From: Candidatus Zambryskibacteria bacterium RIFCSPLOWO2_02_FULL_39_14
GTDB lineage: Bacteria; Patescibacteriota; Minisyncoccia; Phycocordibacterales; Zambryskibacteraceae
Direction of reading: 5' to 3'
Assembly: GCA_001824135.1 (NCBI GenBank)
Contig: MHWM01000032.1
Coordinates: forward strand, 1 to 35,718
DNA length: 35,718 bases
Positions 24,600-31,702 of this stretch are shown here, piece by piece. Each line of letters opens with the position of its first letter. Positions within the stretch are counted from its first letter, which is position 1. Under the pieces are notes generated by a model. That model made no database searches, was not told where the DNA came from, and saw only the letters and a list, made by a program, of their open reading frames with translations. The translations under genes were made by a program, and so were the position numbers.

Positions 24600-25558
24600 T
24601 TCAATGTTATACCAAACTCACCAAGTGCTTTTTTTATTTCTTGAATACCCTTAGTTCCCAGACCAGCAATATCTAAGAGATCTTTCTCTTTCTTACGAGC
24701 TAGACCACCTACAGTGCGAATATTGGCGATAGAAAGTGCGTGTCTAGTACGAAGTGAAATATCCAGTGACTCTACGCGTGTTTTAAGCACTTCAGGATCA
24801 ACTTCTGCTCTAGAAGATGTGCTTTGCTCTGCTTCAATATCTTTACCTGAAACTTCTGGTTCATCTTCTTTAAAACCTACAATAGCTTTAAGTTGATTTA
24901 TCATGGTCTCAATAGCAGAAGTAAGAGCAAAGGTTGGAGAGACGGTTCCGTCAGTCTCAATGAACATTCTAAGTTTATTGAAATCTGTCCTGTTTCCAAC
25001 ACGCATGTTTTCAACTTCATAACTTGCACGACGAATAGGGGTGAAGATACCATCAAGAGCAATGGTGCCGATATCTACACGATTTTTGTCGATCATCTCT
25101 TTAGGCATAAAACCAAGGCCTTTTTCGGCCTTGATTTCCATATCGAGCAGAGCATTTTTACTGGTGAGAGTGGCGATAATTTCGTCTGGAGTAAGGATTT
25201 CTACTTGACCAGGTACTTCCAAATCAGAAGCCTTAATCACTTTCTCTCCCTTGACCTTTAGAGATAGAGTCTGAGGATCATCAGTAGAGAAACGCATGCG
25301 GATTTTCTTTAGATTAAGAAGGATGGTAATGATATCCTCTTTTACCCCGTCCAATACGGAAAACTCGTGACTGACGCCAGCAATCTTAACAGAAGTGATG
25401 GCTACACCCGGCAGAGATGACAAGATGATACGACGAAGACTATTACCTAGAGTATGTCCATAACCAGGATAAAGACCTTCAATTTCGAAAACGCCACTAT
25501 CTCCTTCTTCAGAGATAATCTTTGGTTTAGAGGGTAAAAGTATTGTGTAATCAACCAT
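24596..25558 (-). CDS. rpoA: DNA-directed RNA polymerase alpha subunit
   Basis: Alpha dimerises to start RNA polymerase assembly and contacts promoter and activator elements. The 320-aa protein has a complete N-terminal domain (EGLYPGYGHTLGNSLRRIILSSLPG, VDIGTIALDGIFTPIRRASYEVENMRVG). An acidic linker precedes a C-terminal helix-hairpin domain (LDISLRTRHALSIANIRTVGGL, LGTKGIQEIKKAL). Unlike most genes here it has a conventional promoter (TTGCCT-N17-TATAAT) with about 25 bases between the -10 and the ATG, placed in an 85-base gap after rpsD. It can therefore be transcribed separately from the upstream ribosomal genes. Confidence 0.98.
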   Translation of the reverse strand: MVDYTILLPSKPKIISEEGDSGVFEIEGLYPGYGHTLGNSLRRIILSSLPGVAITSVKIAGVSHEFSVLDGVKEDIITILLNLKKIRMRFSTDDPQTLSLKVKGEKVIKASDLEVPGQVEILTPDEIIATLTSKNALLDMEIKAEKGLGFMPKEMIDKNRVDIGTIALDGIFTPIRRASYEVENMRVGNRTDFNKLRMFIETDGTVSPTFALTSAIETMINQLKAIVGFKEDEPEVSGKDIEAEQSTSSRAEVDPEVLKTRVESLDISLRTRHALSIANIRTVGGLARKKEKDLLDIAGLGTKGIQEIKKALGEFGITLK

Positions 25559-25583
25559 AAAATATATAAAAAATTAATGTTTA

Positions 25584-25612
25584 ATTATACGCTAATAATG
25601 CTCATAAGGCAA
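25584..25612 (-). promoter_or_regulatory. Sigma-70-type promoter of rpoA
   Basis: TTGCCT (25607-25612) and TATAAT (25584-25589) on the minus strand are exactly 17 bases apart. The -10 lies 25 bases before the rpoA ATG, leaving an AT-rich leader of about 18 bases with no SD. Confidence 0.75.
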
Positions 25613-25643
25613 GTTTTATGAATCGTGGTAAAGAATATCATAA

Positions 25644-26249
25644 TTATCTGTTATAAAATTCAATTACTACTCCAAGATCAAATACATGCTCTTGCGGTAC
25701 ATATACCGGATGACCATTGACCACCACCTGTTTCTTGACAGGGTCAACTTTGAGCCAAGCTGGAATCATAACTGTCTTTAATCTTTCTGATACTTCACTA
25801 AAGAGAGAACTGTTGATCGAGCCAGCACGCAAACTGACAATATCACCCTCTGAAAGAAGAATTGAGGGTATGGTTACACGTTTGTTGTTTACCATGATGT
25901 GTCCATGACTTGCAGTTTGACGAGCTTGAGCACGAGTCTTGCTTAATCCAGAGCGAAAGAGAACATTATCTAGACGACTCTCAAGAATAGTAAATAGTTT
26001 TTGTATAGGCTCTTGTTCATGAAGAGATTTATCAACATAGTTTCTAAACTGCTTCTCAGTCAAGCCATAACTGAAACGAGCTTTCTGTTTTTCTATCAAC
26101 TCACGGCCGTATTCAGATTTTGGTTTACCGCGACCTTTACTATTTCTTTCCTTGCGAGCTAAAGAGAGTGCATATTTAGGGGTTTGAGTTTTCTCAAATA
26201 TTGGTGCTCCCAGACGTCTAGCTATTTTATATTTAGGTCCTATCTTCAT
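25644..26249 (-). CDS. rpsD: 30S ribosomal protein S4 (uS4)
   Basis: The 201-aa S4 binds 16S rRNA early in assembly. It has an N-terminal region (KYKIARRLGAPIF), the central block YGLTEKQFRNYV and the S4 RNA-binding domain (LESRLDNVLFRSGLSKTRAQARQTASHGHIMVNNKRVTIPS). The N-terminal cysteines that bind zinc in some S4 proteins are absent. It follows rpsK by 16 bases. Confidence 0.97.
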   Translation of the reverse strand: MKIGPKYKIARRLGAPIFEKTQTPKYALSLARKERNSKGRGKPKSEYGRELIEKQKARFSYGLTEKQFRNYVDKSLHEQEPIQKLFTILESRLDNVLFRSGLSKTRAQARQTASHGHIMVNNKRVTIPSILLSEGDIVSLRAGSINSSLFSEVSERLKTVMIPAWLKVDPVKKQVVVNGHPVYVPQEHVFDLGVVIEFYNR

Positions 26250-26265
26250 ATAGTTTTATGCAATA

Positions 26266-26712
26266 TTAATTTCTACGAGGTCGAGGTGGTTTAGGACCAT
26301 TATGAGGTACCGAAGTTTTGTCTTGGATAGTAGTTAGATTTATTCCTTTTGAGATAAACCCTCTTATGGCTGATTCTCGGCCAGAACCCACACCCTTTAC
26401 AACAACTTTGACTTCCTTAACTCCCAAAGTTTGAGCCTTAAGCGCCAATGTCTCACCAACCTTAGCGGCTGCAAATGGTGTACCCTTTTTAGCACCTTTA
26501 AAACCCAAAGCACCACTTGATGACCAAGCTAGAGTATTATATTTGTTATCTGTAAGAGTAACCTTAGTATTATTATATGTAGATTCAACATATAAGACGC
26601 CTGAGTCGATATGCTTTTTACTAAGCTTCTGTTCTTTTACTGCATCATCTGTAGCTACAGCCACATCAGTTTCTGAAGCTTTATCTGTTTTTACTATACG
26701 TTTCTTACCCAT
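26266..26712 (-). CDS. rpsK: 30S ribosomal protein S11 (uS11)
   Basis: The 148-aa protein has S11 signatures: YVESTYNNTKVTLTD, SSGALGFKGAKKGTPFAA, GVGSGRESAIRGF and the C-terminal TSVPHNGPKPPRPRR. About 30 extra lysine- and aspartate-rich residues at the N-terminus make it longer than the 129 aa of E. coli S11. It lies 27 bases after rpsM. Confidence 0.97.
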   Translation of the reverse strand: MGKKRIVKTDKASETDVAVATDDAVKEQKLSKKHIDSGVLYVESTYNNTKVTLTDNKYNTLAWSSSGALGFKGAKKGTPFAAAKVGETLALKAQTLGVKEVKVVVKGVGSGRESAIRGFISKGINLTTIQDKTSVPHNGPKPPRPRRN

Positions 26713-26739
26713 AATTATTTATATTGAATCTTGATTTTA

Positions 26740-27117
26740 TTATTTCTTTTCCGCAATCTTTCTTCCTGTGCCCATAGTCTTTCTAGCACCTCGTTTTGTG
26801 CGAGCATTAGTCTTAGTACGTTGACCACGCACCGGAAGATTGCGCAAATGACGCATGCCACGATAGGTCTTAATATCTTTCAGGCGTTTAATATTTCCAG
26901 TGATTTCTCTCTTTAGATCGCCTTCAAGAGTCATACCCTCTATAACAGAACGAATTTTATTTTCCTGTTCTATACTTACATCTTTTGATTTAATCCCAAG
27001 TGGCACACCGGCTTTTTCAAGAATAGTCCTAGCGCGAGAGCGACCAATCCCAAAAAGGACCAGTAGGCCGATTTCTAAACGTTTTTCTTCTGGGATAGTT
27101 ATACCGAGTATTCTCAT
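26740..27117 (-). CDS. rpsM: 30S ribosomal protein S13 (uS13)
   Basis: The 125-aa protein contacts the head of the small subunit and the large subunit. Landmarks are RILGITIPEEKRLEIGL, GIGRSRARTIL, and the C-terminal YRGMRHLRNLPVRGQRTKTNARTRK-like block. Its ATG overlaps the rpmJ stop by one base (TAATG), so the two are translationally coupled. Confidence 0.97.
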   Translation of the reverse strand: MRILGITIPEEKRLEIGLLVLFGIGRSRARTILEKAGVPLGIKSKDVSIEQENKIRSVIEGMTLEGDLKREITGNIKRLKDIKTYRGMRHLRNLPVRGQRTKTNARTKRGARKTMGTGRKIAEKK

Positions 27118-27233
27118 TAGCCTTGTCTTTGTTTATGGCGAGGGTTAGCCTTGCAAACTACATAAACATAGCCCTTTCTACGGACTATTTGGCACTTAGC
27201 ACATATTTTCCTGACCGCTGCCTTAACTTTCAT
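27117..27233 (-). CDS. rpmJ: 50S ribosomal protein L36 (bL36), zinc-ribbon form
   Basis: This 38-codon gene encodes a basic protein starting MKVKAAVRKICAKCQIVRRK and ending NPRHKQRQG. The four zinc ligands are intact: C11, C14, C27 and H33, so this is the zinc-binding form of L36. The order rpmJ-rpsM-rpsK-rpsD-rpoA-rplQ is the bacterial standard. A 48-base gap separates it from the upstream protease-like gene and holds a weak TAGAAT 11 bases before the ATG. Confidence 0.95.
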   Translation of the reverse strand: MKVKAAVRKICAKCQIVRRKGYVYVVCKANPRHKQRQG

Positions 27234-27281
27234 AGCAAGTCTGCATTCTAGCTTAACTTTGTTTTCCTGTCTACCCCTAAT

Positions 27282-28082
27282 CTATATTTGGTTTGAAATT
27301 GTCATATCTTTATATACTACCACCGCTCTATTATCCATTATCTCCCAATCAGAGATAAATTTATTTTTCCCCATTCTTATCCTGCCATAAATTGGATCCA
27401 TGAGTATTATCTCTTTAGGATTAAGAGGGTCGCCCGTAAAACCTATCACCACCCTAGCGTGTTCTCCTGGACGAACTGACACCACTTTCCCATCTTTAGT
27501 CTGCCAAGACACAGGTGCTCTTCGGGATAAAAGTCCCCAAACGATAACAGGATTGCCTGACAAGACTTCATTTAAAACTTCTGTCAAATCAGCATCCTCA
27601 AGAATAGCTGCATTGTAGTACTCCAAAGCCAGATTAAGAATAGGCTTCTCATAAACACCAAACCCGGTGCGGTTAAAGATCGAACCATTAACACTTCCGA
27701 TAAATCCATCTTCTGGATCACCCCAAGTGCCATCTGAAGACATGGGTTCTCTAGTATCAAAAGCTAATTTATCCAAAAGCTCTGCTTCAGATACATTTGT
27801 ACCACGATAACTAAGTACCGTCCTTAGAGCAGCTACTTCGCAAGTCAAACCATTTTCTTGGCGAAAATATGGCATTGATAAAGAAAATGAGGCTTCTCCT
27901 TGAAATGAACCCACTAATGCCAAGTGATTTACTGTTGAGTAAAATAATGTATGTGCCAAATGTTCGAACCGTGATGTTTTGTGATAATTAGGATGTTTCT
28001 GTAAAGAAACAAATAGAAAAATTGCCAAAAAAACAATTCCTGTACTAGCAAGTAGTGTTTTGTCAGATATTTTCTTTATCAC
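27282..28082 (-). CDS. Membrane-anchored C39-like cysteine peptidase
   Basis: The 266-aa protein has one N-terminal membrane helix (about 9-28) and a papain-like C39-type domain on the outside. The candidate nucleophile is C81 (RQENGLTCEVAALRTVLSYRG), the histidine is H208 (RPGEHARVVIGF) and the acid is D229 (LMDPIYG), a usual spacing for the C39-like 2 family. Such domains cut double-glycine leaders or unknown peptides; this one has no ABC transporter attached. It starts with GTG, 17 bases after infA, and interrupts the normally adjacent infA-rpmJ pair. Its function is unknown; protein processing at the cell surface is an inference. Confidence 0.8.
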   Translation of the reverse strand: MIKKISDKTLLASTGIVFLAIFLFVSLQKHPNYHKTSRFEHLAHTLFYSTVNHLALVGSFQGEASFSLSMPYFRQENGLTCEVAALRTVLSYRGTNVSEAELLDKLAFDTREPMSSDGTWGDPEDGFIGSVNGSIFNRTGFGVYEKPILNLALEYYNAAILEDADLTEVLNEVLSGNPVIVWGLLSRRAPVSWQTKDGKVVSVRPGEHARVVIGFTGDPLNPKEIILMDPIYGRIRMGKNKFISDWEIMDNRAVVVYKDMTISNQI

Positions 28083-28099
28083 AAGTAGATAATTCTTAA

Positions 28100-28330
28100 T
28101 TAAAGTCGTTTGATAATCCTAGCTTTACCGCCATATGGTTCGAGTTCGAGAAGTACTTTATCGCCCACTAATACACGGATGCGATGAAGTCGCATCTTTC
28201 CAGAAAGATATGACAATATTTCTTCTGATCCACCAGATGGATCATCCAACTTTACGCGAAACATAATATTAGGCAGAGATTCAACTATTACTCCCGTCCT
28301 TTCTAAATCCGAAGATTTACTTTGTTGCAT
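28100..28330 (-). CDS. infA: Translation initiation factor IF-1
   Basis: The 76-aa OB-fold protein matches IF-1 along its length (GVIVESLPNIMFRVKLDD, LSGKMRLHRIRVLVGDKVLLEL, PYGGKARIIKR). A small extra loop (DPSGGSEE) makes it about 4 residues longer than E. coli IF-1. IF-1 occupies the ribosomal A site during initiation. It starts 3 bases after the stop of the preceding membrane protein gene. Retention of IF-1 is notable beside so many likely leaderless genes. Confidence 0.95.
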   Translation of the reverse strand: MQQSKSSDLERTGVIVESLPNIMFRVKLDDPSGGSEEILSYLSGKMRLHRIRVLVGDKVLLELEPYGGKARIIKRL

Positions 28331-28333
28331 ATA

Positions 28334-29665
28334 TTACTTAACTGGTAATTGTTTTATGGTAATTCGTGAACCATCCGAAGGGAAAGATTTTTTCCAAAAT
28401 GGTCTTATAGTGGCTGTGGCCGATATTACAGTTGGATAATTATTAAGTATAGAAGAGATATATTTCTTAGGTTTACCGACAATATCAGTCTTCAAAGACA
28501 CTTCATCAGTACGCCACACTACCATAGTATCACCCGTTACAGAGAGGTGAATCTCATCTGCATTTAGTATATCTAGAGAAGAATCATCGGAGAAAGAAAG
28601 TGTAAGTAATTCTGGCTCTAGAATATCAACAGATTCACCGGGAGCAAGAGTGATCTTGCCTAAAGAAAGATAAGTAGATAAATCACTTCTTTTAAACATA
28701 ACACCATACAAATTAGCGCGCCTATTAGCTACAACACGGCCTGGAGTAGCAGAGTCCGTTTGTGGTAAGTCTTCGAAAATAATAAAGGAAAGCGACGGGA
28801 AAAGAATCAAGTCTTTAGGTACTTGAGCTATAGCATCTGAAATAAGTTCAGCTCTTAAAGATGTCTCTAGTTCATTTTTGACTCTTAATCTGTCTTGTTC
28901 ACTCACTATTTTTTCTTTCCCGACAAAACCTCTAGACATCTCTGTTTTAGAGCGGGCATAAACTGCGGTAAATAAGGAAGTGCCTTCAAGACCCGGTAGA
29001 GTAAAGTCTGTGAGACCAATATTATATTCCTTTCCGGGATTTTCTGCATAAACAGTAACCTCCAAAGAACCTGGCTGTTCACTACCATTTACCACCTTTT
29101 TTGCAGGCACAACTATAGCATCTTCGACTTGGTAAATTTTACCTTCTGGAGTTTCAAAACGAGTAGTTGCTCTAAATCTTTGAGACTTAGTGCTACTGTT
29201 GTAGACCACTATTGTACCGCTTGCTTTACGACTCACTTCTTCTTCTCCAGAAGCCAAGACTTCCACTCCTTTGTCTTTGGAGAGTTTAGCTACACTATAT
29301 GAAAGAGTATCATTACCTGTCTTTTGTGCGATAAAAGACTCATTTTTCAAAGAAAGAGCAGAGGACTTAGGTACGTAAGAGAGTGTTGCCCCGTTAAAAA
29401 TAGAAAGCAATATAAATATAAGTACTAAAAGAGATACCCCAATACCCCACCAGAAACCTTTCCTGGTTTTTTTTATGCTTGGCGGTTTAACTTCTTCTTG
29501 TGATATGTGAATACTATCGCGTGGAACCGCAGAAGAATTATATTCTTTCATTATAAATGATGAAGGTGGCTGTTCTCCATTTTTCCTGCGATTTTCTGGA
29601 ATTGGTATATCTCTTATACTTCTTTTTCTCTCTGGTACTATAATATCTTCAATTTTTTTCGGCAT
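28334..29665 (-). CDS. Single-pass membrane protein with large extracellular beta-rich region (baseplate-J-like, CPR family)
   Basis: The start is taken as ATG at 29665 (443 aa); an in-frame TTG two codons upstream is less likely. A -10 TATAAT ends 7 bases before this ATG. The N-terminal 70 residues are basic and disordered with prolines, followed by one membrane helix (about 72-92, GIGVSLLVLIFILLSIF). The long outer part has repeated beta-type sequence (ASGTIVVYNSSTKSQRF, TRFETPEGKIYQVED, VTVYAENPGKEYNIG). This last stretch resembles regions annotated as baseplate J-like in CPR genomes, from memory only. The function is unknown; a surface or secretion-apparatus role is possible. Confidence 0.7.
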   Translation of the reverse strand: MPKKIEDIIVPERKRSIRDIPIPENRRKNGEQPPSSFIMKEYNSSAVPRDSIHISQEEVKPPSIKKTRKGFWWGIGVSLLVLIFILLSIFNGATLSYVPKSSALSLKNESFIAQKTGNDTLSYSVAKLSKDKGVEVLASGEEEVSRKASGTIVVYNSSTKSQRFRATTRFETPEGKIYQVEDAIVVPAKKVVNGSEQPGSLEVTVYAENPGKEYNIGLTDFTLPGLEGTSLFTAVYARSKTEMSRGFVGKEKIVSEQDRLRVKNELETSLRAELISDAIAQVPKDLILFPSLSFIIFEDLPQTDSATPGRVVANRRANLYGVMFKRSDLSTYLSLGKITLAPGESVDILEPELLTLSFSDDSSLDILNADEIHLSVTGDTMVVWRTDEVSLKTDIVGKPKKYISSILNNYPTVISATATIRPFWKKSFPSDGSRITIKQLPVK

Positions 29666-29672
29666 GTACAAA

Positions 29673-29678
29673 ATTATA
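29673..29678 (-). promoter_or_regulatory. -10 element of the beta-rich membrane protein gene
   Basis: TATAAT on the minus strand lies immediately after the alaS stop codon. It ends 7 bases before the ATG at 29665, giving an essentially leaderless transcript. No -35 is recognised. Confidence 0.6.
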
Positions 29679-29680
29679 AC

Positions 29681-30898
29681 CTATTTTTTAAATTTCTGCC
29701 CACTGCTTTTACGTGATAGTTCCTGATGCTCTTTTAATTGCTTATAAAACTTATCTTTATCCACTATCCCCCCTTTCTCTCTAGCAATCTCTTCAGTCAA
29801 TTCTATAGGGAAACCGTACGTAGTAAAGAGGATAAATGAATCCACCCCTTTCTCAAATTGCTTCAGACCTTCTCTCAAAGTCTTTCTGAATTTATTTTCT
29901 TCAGCAAGAATCTCTTTTTCTATTCTTTCGCTAGATTTTGCAAGTTCTGGATAAATATCTCTGTACTTTAAAATGACACTGCGAGCCACGTGAAAAAGCT
30001 CTCCGGGAGCAATACCTAAGATATCGGCATAGCGCACCGCACGGCGAATAAGACGTCTTAAAATATATCCTCTGCCAGTATTAGAAGCAATAACACCATC
30101 GGCTATCATGAATACTGATGTTCGTATGTGGTCAGAGACAATTCTCTCTGCCTTTTCTTCTGAAACTGAAGAAATATCTTTGATCCTTTTTATAATAGAT
30201 TCAAAAAGATCTGTCTCGAAAGCACTCGACACACCTTGAGTCACAAAGGTCAGACGTTCAAGACCCATACCAGTATCTACTCCTCTAATTTTAAGAGGTG
30301 TAAGTTCCTTATCTCGACTTTGGTAATATTCATTAAAAACGATATTCCAAATCTCAATTCCTCCTACATATATTTCTGTAGTCGGGCCACACGGACCTTC
30401 TTCCCCCGTCGGTCCCCAGAAATTATCTTCTCTGCCAAATTTTTTTATAATAATACTAGAGTCGATGGACTTCCAAATATCAGCAGATTCTTTGTCTTCT
30501 GGAATATTATCTGCGCCACCGAAGACAGAAATAAAATCTATCTTCAATCCAAAATCTTTAGTAATAAGTTCATGGGCATATTCGATGGCTTCTTTTTTCC
30601 AATAACCACCAAAACTGAAGTTGCCAAGCATTTCAAAAAAAGTGAGATGGCTCTTGTCTCCAACCTCTTCAATATCAGATGTACGCACACACTTTTGAGA
30701 AGAAGCTACATTAAGTGAGTTTAAATCTTTTTGAGCATCTGCCTTGCTTATGTAATACGATTTGAACTGTTGCATCCCTGCTGTAGTAAAGAGGACTGAC
30801 GGATCGTTCTTGGGTACAAGTGAAGCTGAAGGAATTATTACATGTGCCTGTTTTTTAAAAAAATCTAAGAATTGTTTACGAATTTCTCTGGATTGCAT
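29681..30898 (-). CDS. alaS: Alanyl-tRNA synthetase, minimal form (aminoacylation core only)
   Basis: This class II synthetase charges tRNA-Ala. Landmarks are VLFTTAGMQQFK (36-46), KCVRTSDIEEVGDKSHLTFFEMLGNFSFG, NFWGPTGEEGPCGP, motif 3 as RGVDTGMGLERL (205-216), and the tRNA-recognition segment RGYILRRLIRRAVRYA. The protein ends at 405 aa, just past the tRNA-recognition helices. The editing domain and C-Ala domain of full AlaRS (about 875 aa) are missing. Sequence after the stop is a promoter and another gene, so no frameshift hides the rest. No free-standing AlaX editing protein lies nearby, so mischarged Ser-tRNA must be cleared elsewhere or tolerated. It has its own -10 (TGTTATATT). Confidence 0.9.
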   Translation of the reverse strand: MQSREIRKQFLDFFKKQAHVIIPSASLVPKNDPSVLFTTAGMQQFKSYYISKADAQKDLNSLNVASSQKCVRTSDIEEVGDKSHLTFFEMLGNFSFGGYWKKEAIEYAHELITKDFGLKIDFISVFGGADNIPEDKESADIWKSIDSSIIIKKFGREDNFWGPTGEEGPCGPTTEIYVGGIEIWNIVFNEYYQSRDKELTPLKIRGVDTGMGLERLTFVTQGVSSAFETDLFESIIKRIKDISSVSEEKAERIVSDHIRTSVFMIADGVIASNTGRGYILRRLIRRAVRYADILGIAPGELFHVARSVILKYRDIYPELAKSSERIEKEILAEENKFRKTLREGLKQFEKGVDSFILFTTYGFPIELTEEIAREKGGIVDKDKFYKQLKEHQELSRKSSGQKFKK

Positions 30899-30904
30899 TC
30901 AATG

Positions 30905-30913
30905 AATATAACA
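30905..30913 (-). promoter_or_regulatory. Extended -10 promoter of alaS, leaderless spacing
   Basis: TGTTATATT on the minus strand, with TATATT ending 6 bases before the alaS ATG. It starts just after the terminator T-run, so alaS is insulated from the upstream mini-gene. Confidence 0.6.
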
Positions 30914-30914
30914 T

Positions 30915-30944
30915 AAAAAGCGAGCCCGACATCAAAGTCGGGCT
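30915..30944 (-). terminator. Rho-independent terminator of the 42-codon mini-gene
   Basis: A perfect 8-bp GC-rich stem, AGCCCGAC/GTCGGGCT (30923-30944), has a 6-base loop and is followed on the minus strand by CGCTTTTT. It is the clearest intrinsic terminator in the window. The mini-gene stop codon lies in the loop. Confidence 0.82.
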
Positions 30945-31060
30945 GTGAGATCTTTCCAATGTTCAGAAAACCACCTGAGAACAAGGGCAATTCTGTACAG
31001 AATCATCGATCGGGACATGAGTATCCACGGTCGATCTGTGACATCGTTGATCAATTTCAT
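30932..31060 (-). CDS. Candidate 42-aa peptide (or structured small RNA) in its own transcription unit
   Basis: ATG at 31060 is preceded by CGGAGGGATT, the strongest Shine-Dalgarno in the window. Forty-two codons end in TGA inside the loop of a strong terminator. The peptide has 3 tryptophans, many basic residues and a hydrophobic or amphipathic middle (SMILYRIALVLRWF), fitting a membrane-active or leader peptide. Codons (ATC, CGA, CCG, TCG) and base content are more GC-rich than the neighbours. A 14-base perfect palindrome (ATTCTGTACAGAAT, 30990-31003) sits inside it. It could instead be a small RNA. No family is recognised. Because the stop is in the hairpin, a translating ribosome could also prevent termination and feed alaS. 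Confidence 0.55.
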   Translation of the reverse strand: MKLINDVTDRPWILMSRSMILYRIALVLRWFSEHWKDLTARL

Positions 31061-31076
31061 AATCCCTCCGGAATCA

Positions 31077-31104
31077 TTTATACCATAAATATTAATTTTG
31101 GCAA
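31077..31104 (-). promoter_or_regulatory. Promoter of the 42-codon mini-gene
   Basis: TTGCCA (31099-31104) and TATAAA (31077-31082) are 16 bases apart, with TG one base before the -10 (extended form). The -10 ends 16 bases before the ATG, leaving room for a short leader that carries the SD. Confidence 0.68.
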
Positions 31105-31117
31105 ATAAGACACCATT

Positions 31118-31702
31118 TTAAAGATTTTTAAGTACTTTAAAATCCTCTTTTAGAGTGTCGAGTAAATGCTGATTATAAATAGCGGCAGCGGGATGGTAGA
31201 GAGGCGCTACTTTAAACTTGTCGGTAGTAAACACTTTTCCATGAAGTTTACTTATGGAATCCAATTCAAACTCTAATCCGTAGCGACTCATCACGTATTG
31301 CATAGAAAATCGCCCAAGAGTGGCGATCACTTTCGGCTTAATGATTTCAATTTGTCGATCAAGAAACGGCGCATATATTTCTATCTCATCAGGAAGAGGG
31401 TCACGATTACCGGGCGGGCGGTCCTTTACGATATTTGTCACATAAACATCTTTTCTCTCTATACCTGCGGAGACAAGAAGTTCATCGAGCACTTTTCCCG
31501 CCCGCCCGCAAAACGGCCTACCCGTCTTGGCTTCATTCTCCCCCGGCGCCTCACCTATAAACATTATCCAAGCAGAATGATTGCCCTCTCCTATTACAGG
31601 GAAGTATTTATTTTTAATTCGTTCTTTATATAAAGGCGAGCTCACAAGACCCAGTATCTCATCTTTTATCGCTTTTAGTGCCCTCTCTTTTTCGTTTATC
31701 AT
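31118..31702 (-). CDS. Family-4-like uracil-DNA glycosylase lacking the iron-sulfur cysteines
   Basis: The 194-aa protein has the UDG fold motifs: GEAPGENEAKTGRPFCGRAG (50-69, catalytic water loop), VYVTNIVKDRPPGNRDP (87-102), ATLGRFS and LYHPAAAIYN (169-177, DNA-intercalation loop). Family 4 enzymes bind a 4Fe-4S cluster through four cysteines. Here the aligned positions are non-cysteine (about L19 or V20, S22, D94 and Y110). The only cysteine, C65, is in the active-site loop. It should remove uracil from DNA, but without the cluster. It follows the ATP-cone gene directly. Identity as a UDG-superfamily member is firm; substrate range is uncertain. Confidence 0.87.
   Translation of the reverse strand: MINEKERALKAIKDEILGLVSSPLYKERIKNKYFPVIGEGNHSAWIMFIGEAPGENEAKTGRPFCGRAGKVLDELLVSAGIERKDVYVTNIVKDRPPGNRDPLPDEIEIYAPFLDRQIEIIKPKVIATLGRFSMQYVMSRYGLEFELDSISKLHGKVFTTDKFKVAPLYHPAAAIYNQHLLDTLKEDFKVLKNL

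Noticed and set aside
29681..30898. alaS truncated by a frameshift
   Set aside because: Sequence after the stop is a -10 box and a different gene; no editing-domain motifs are found in any frame there.
30990..31003. ATTCTGTACAGAAT as an SOS (LexA) box
   Set aside because: It lacks the spacing of known LexA sites and lies inside the 42-codon frame, downstream of its promoter.
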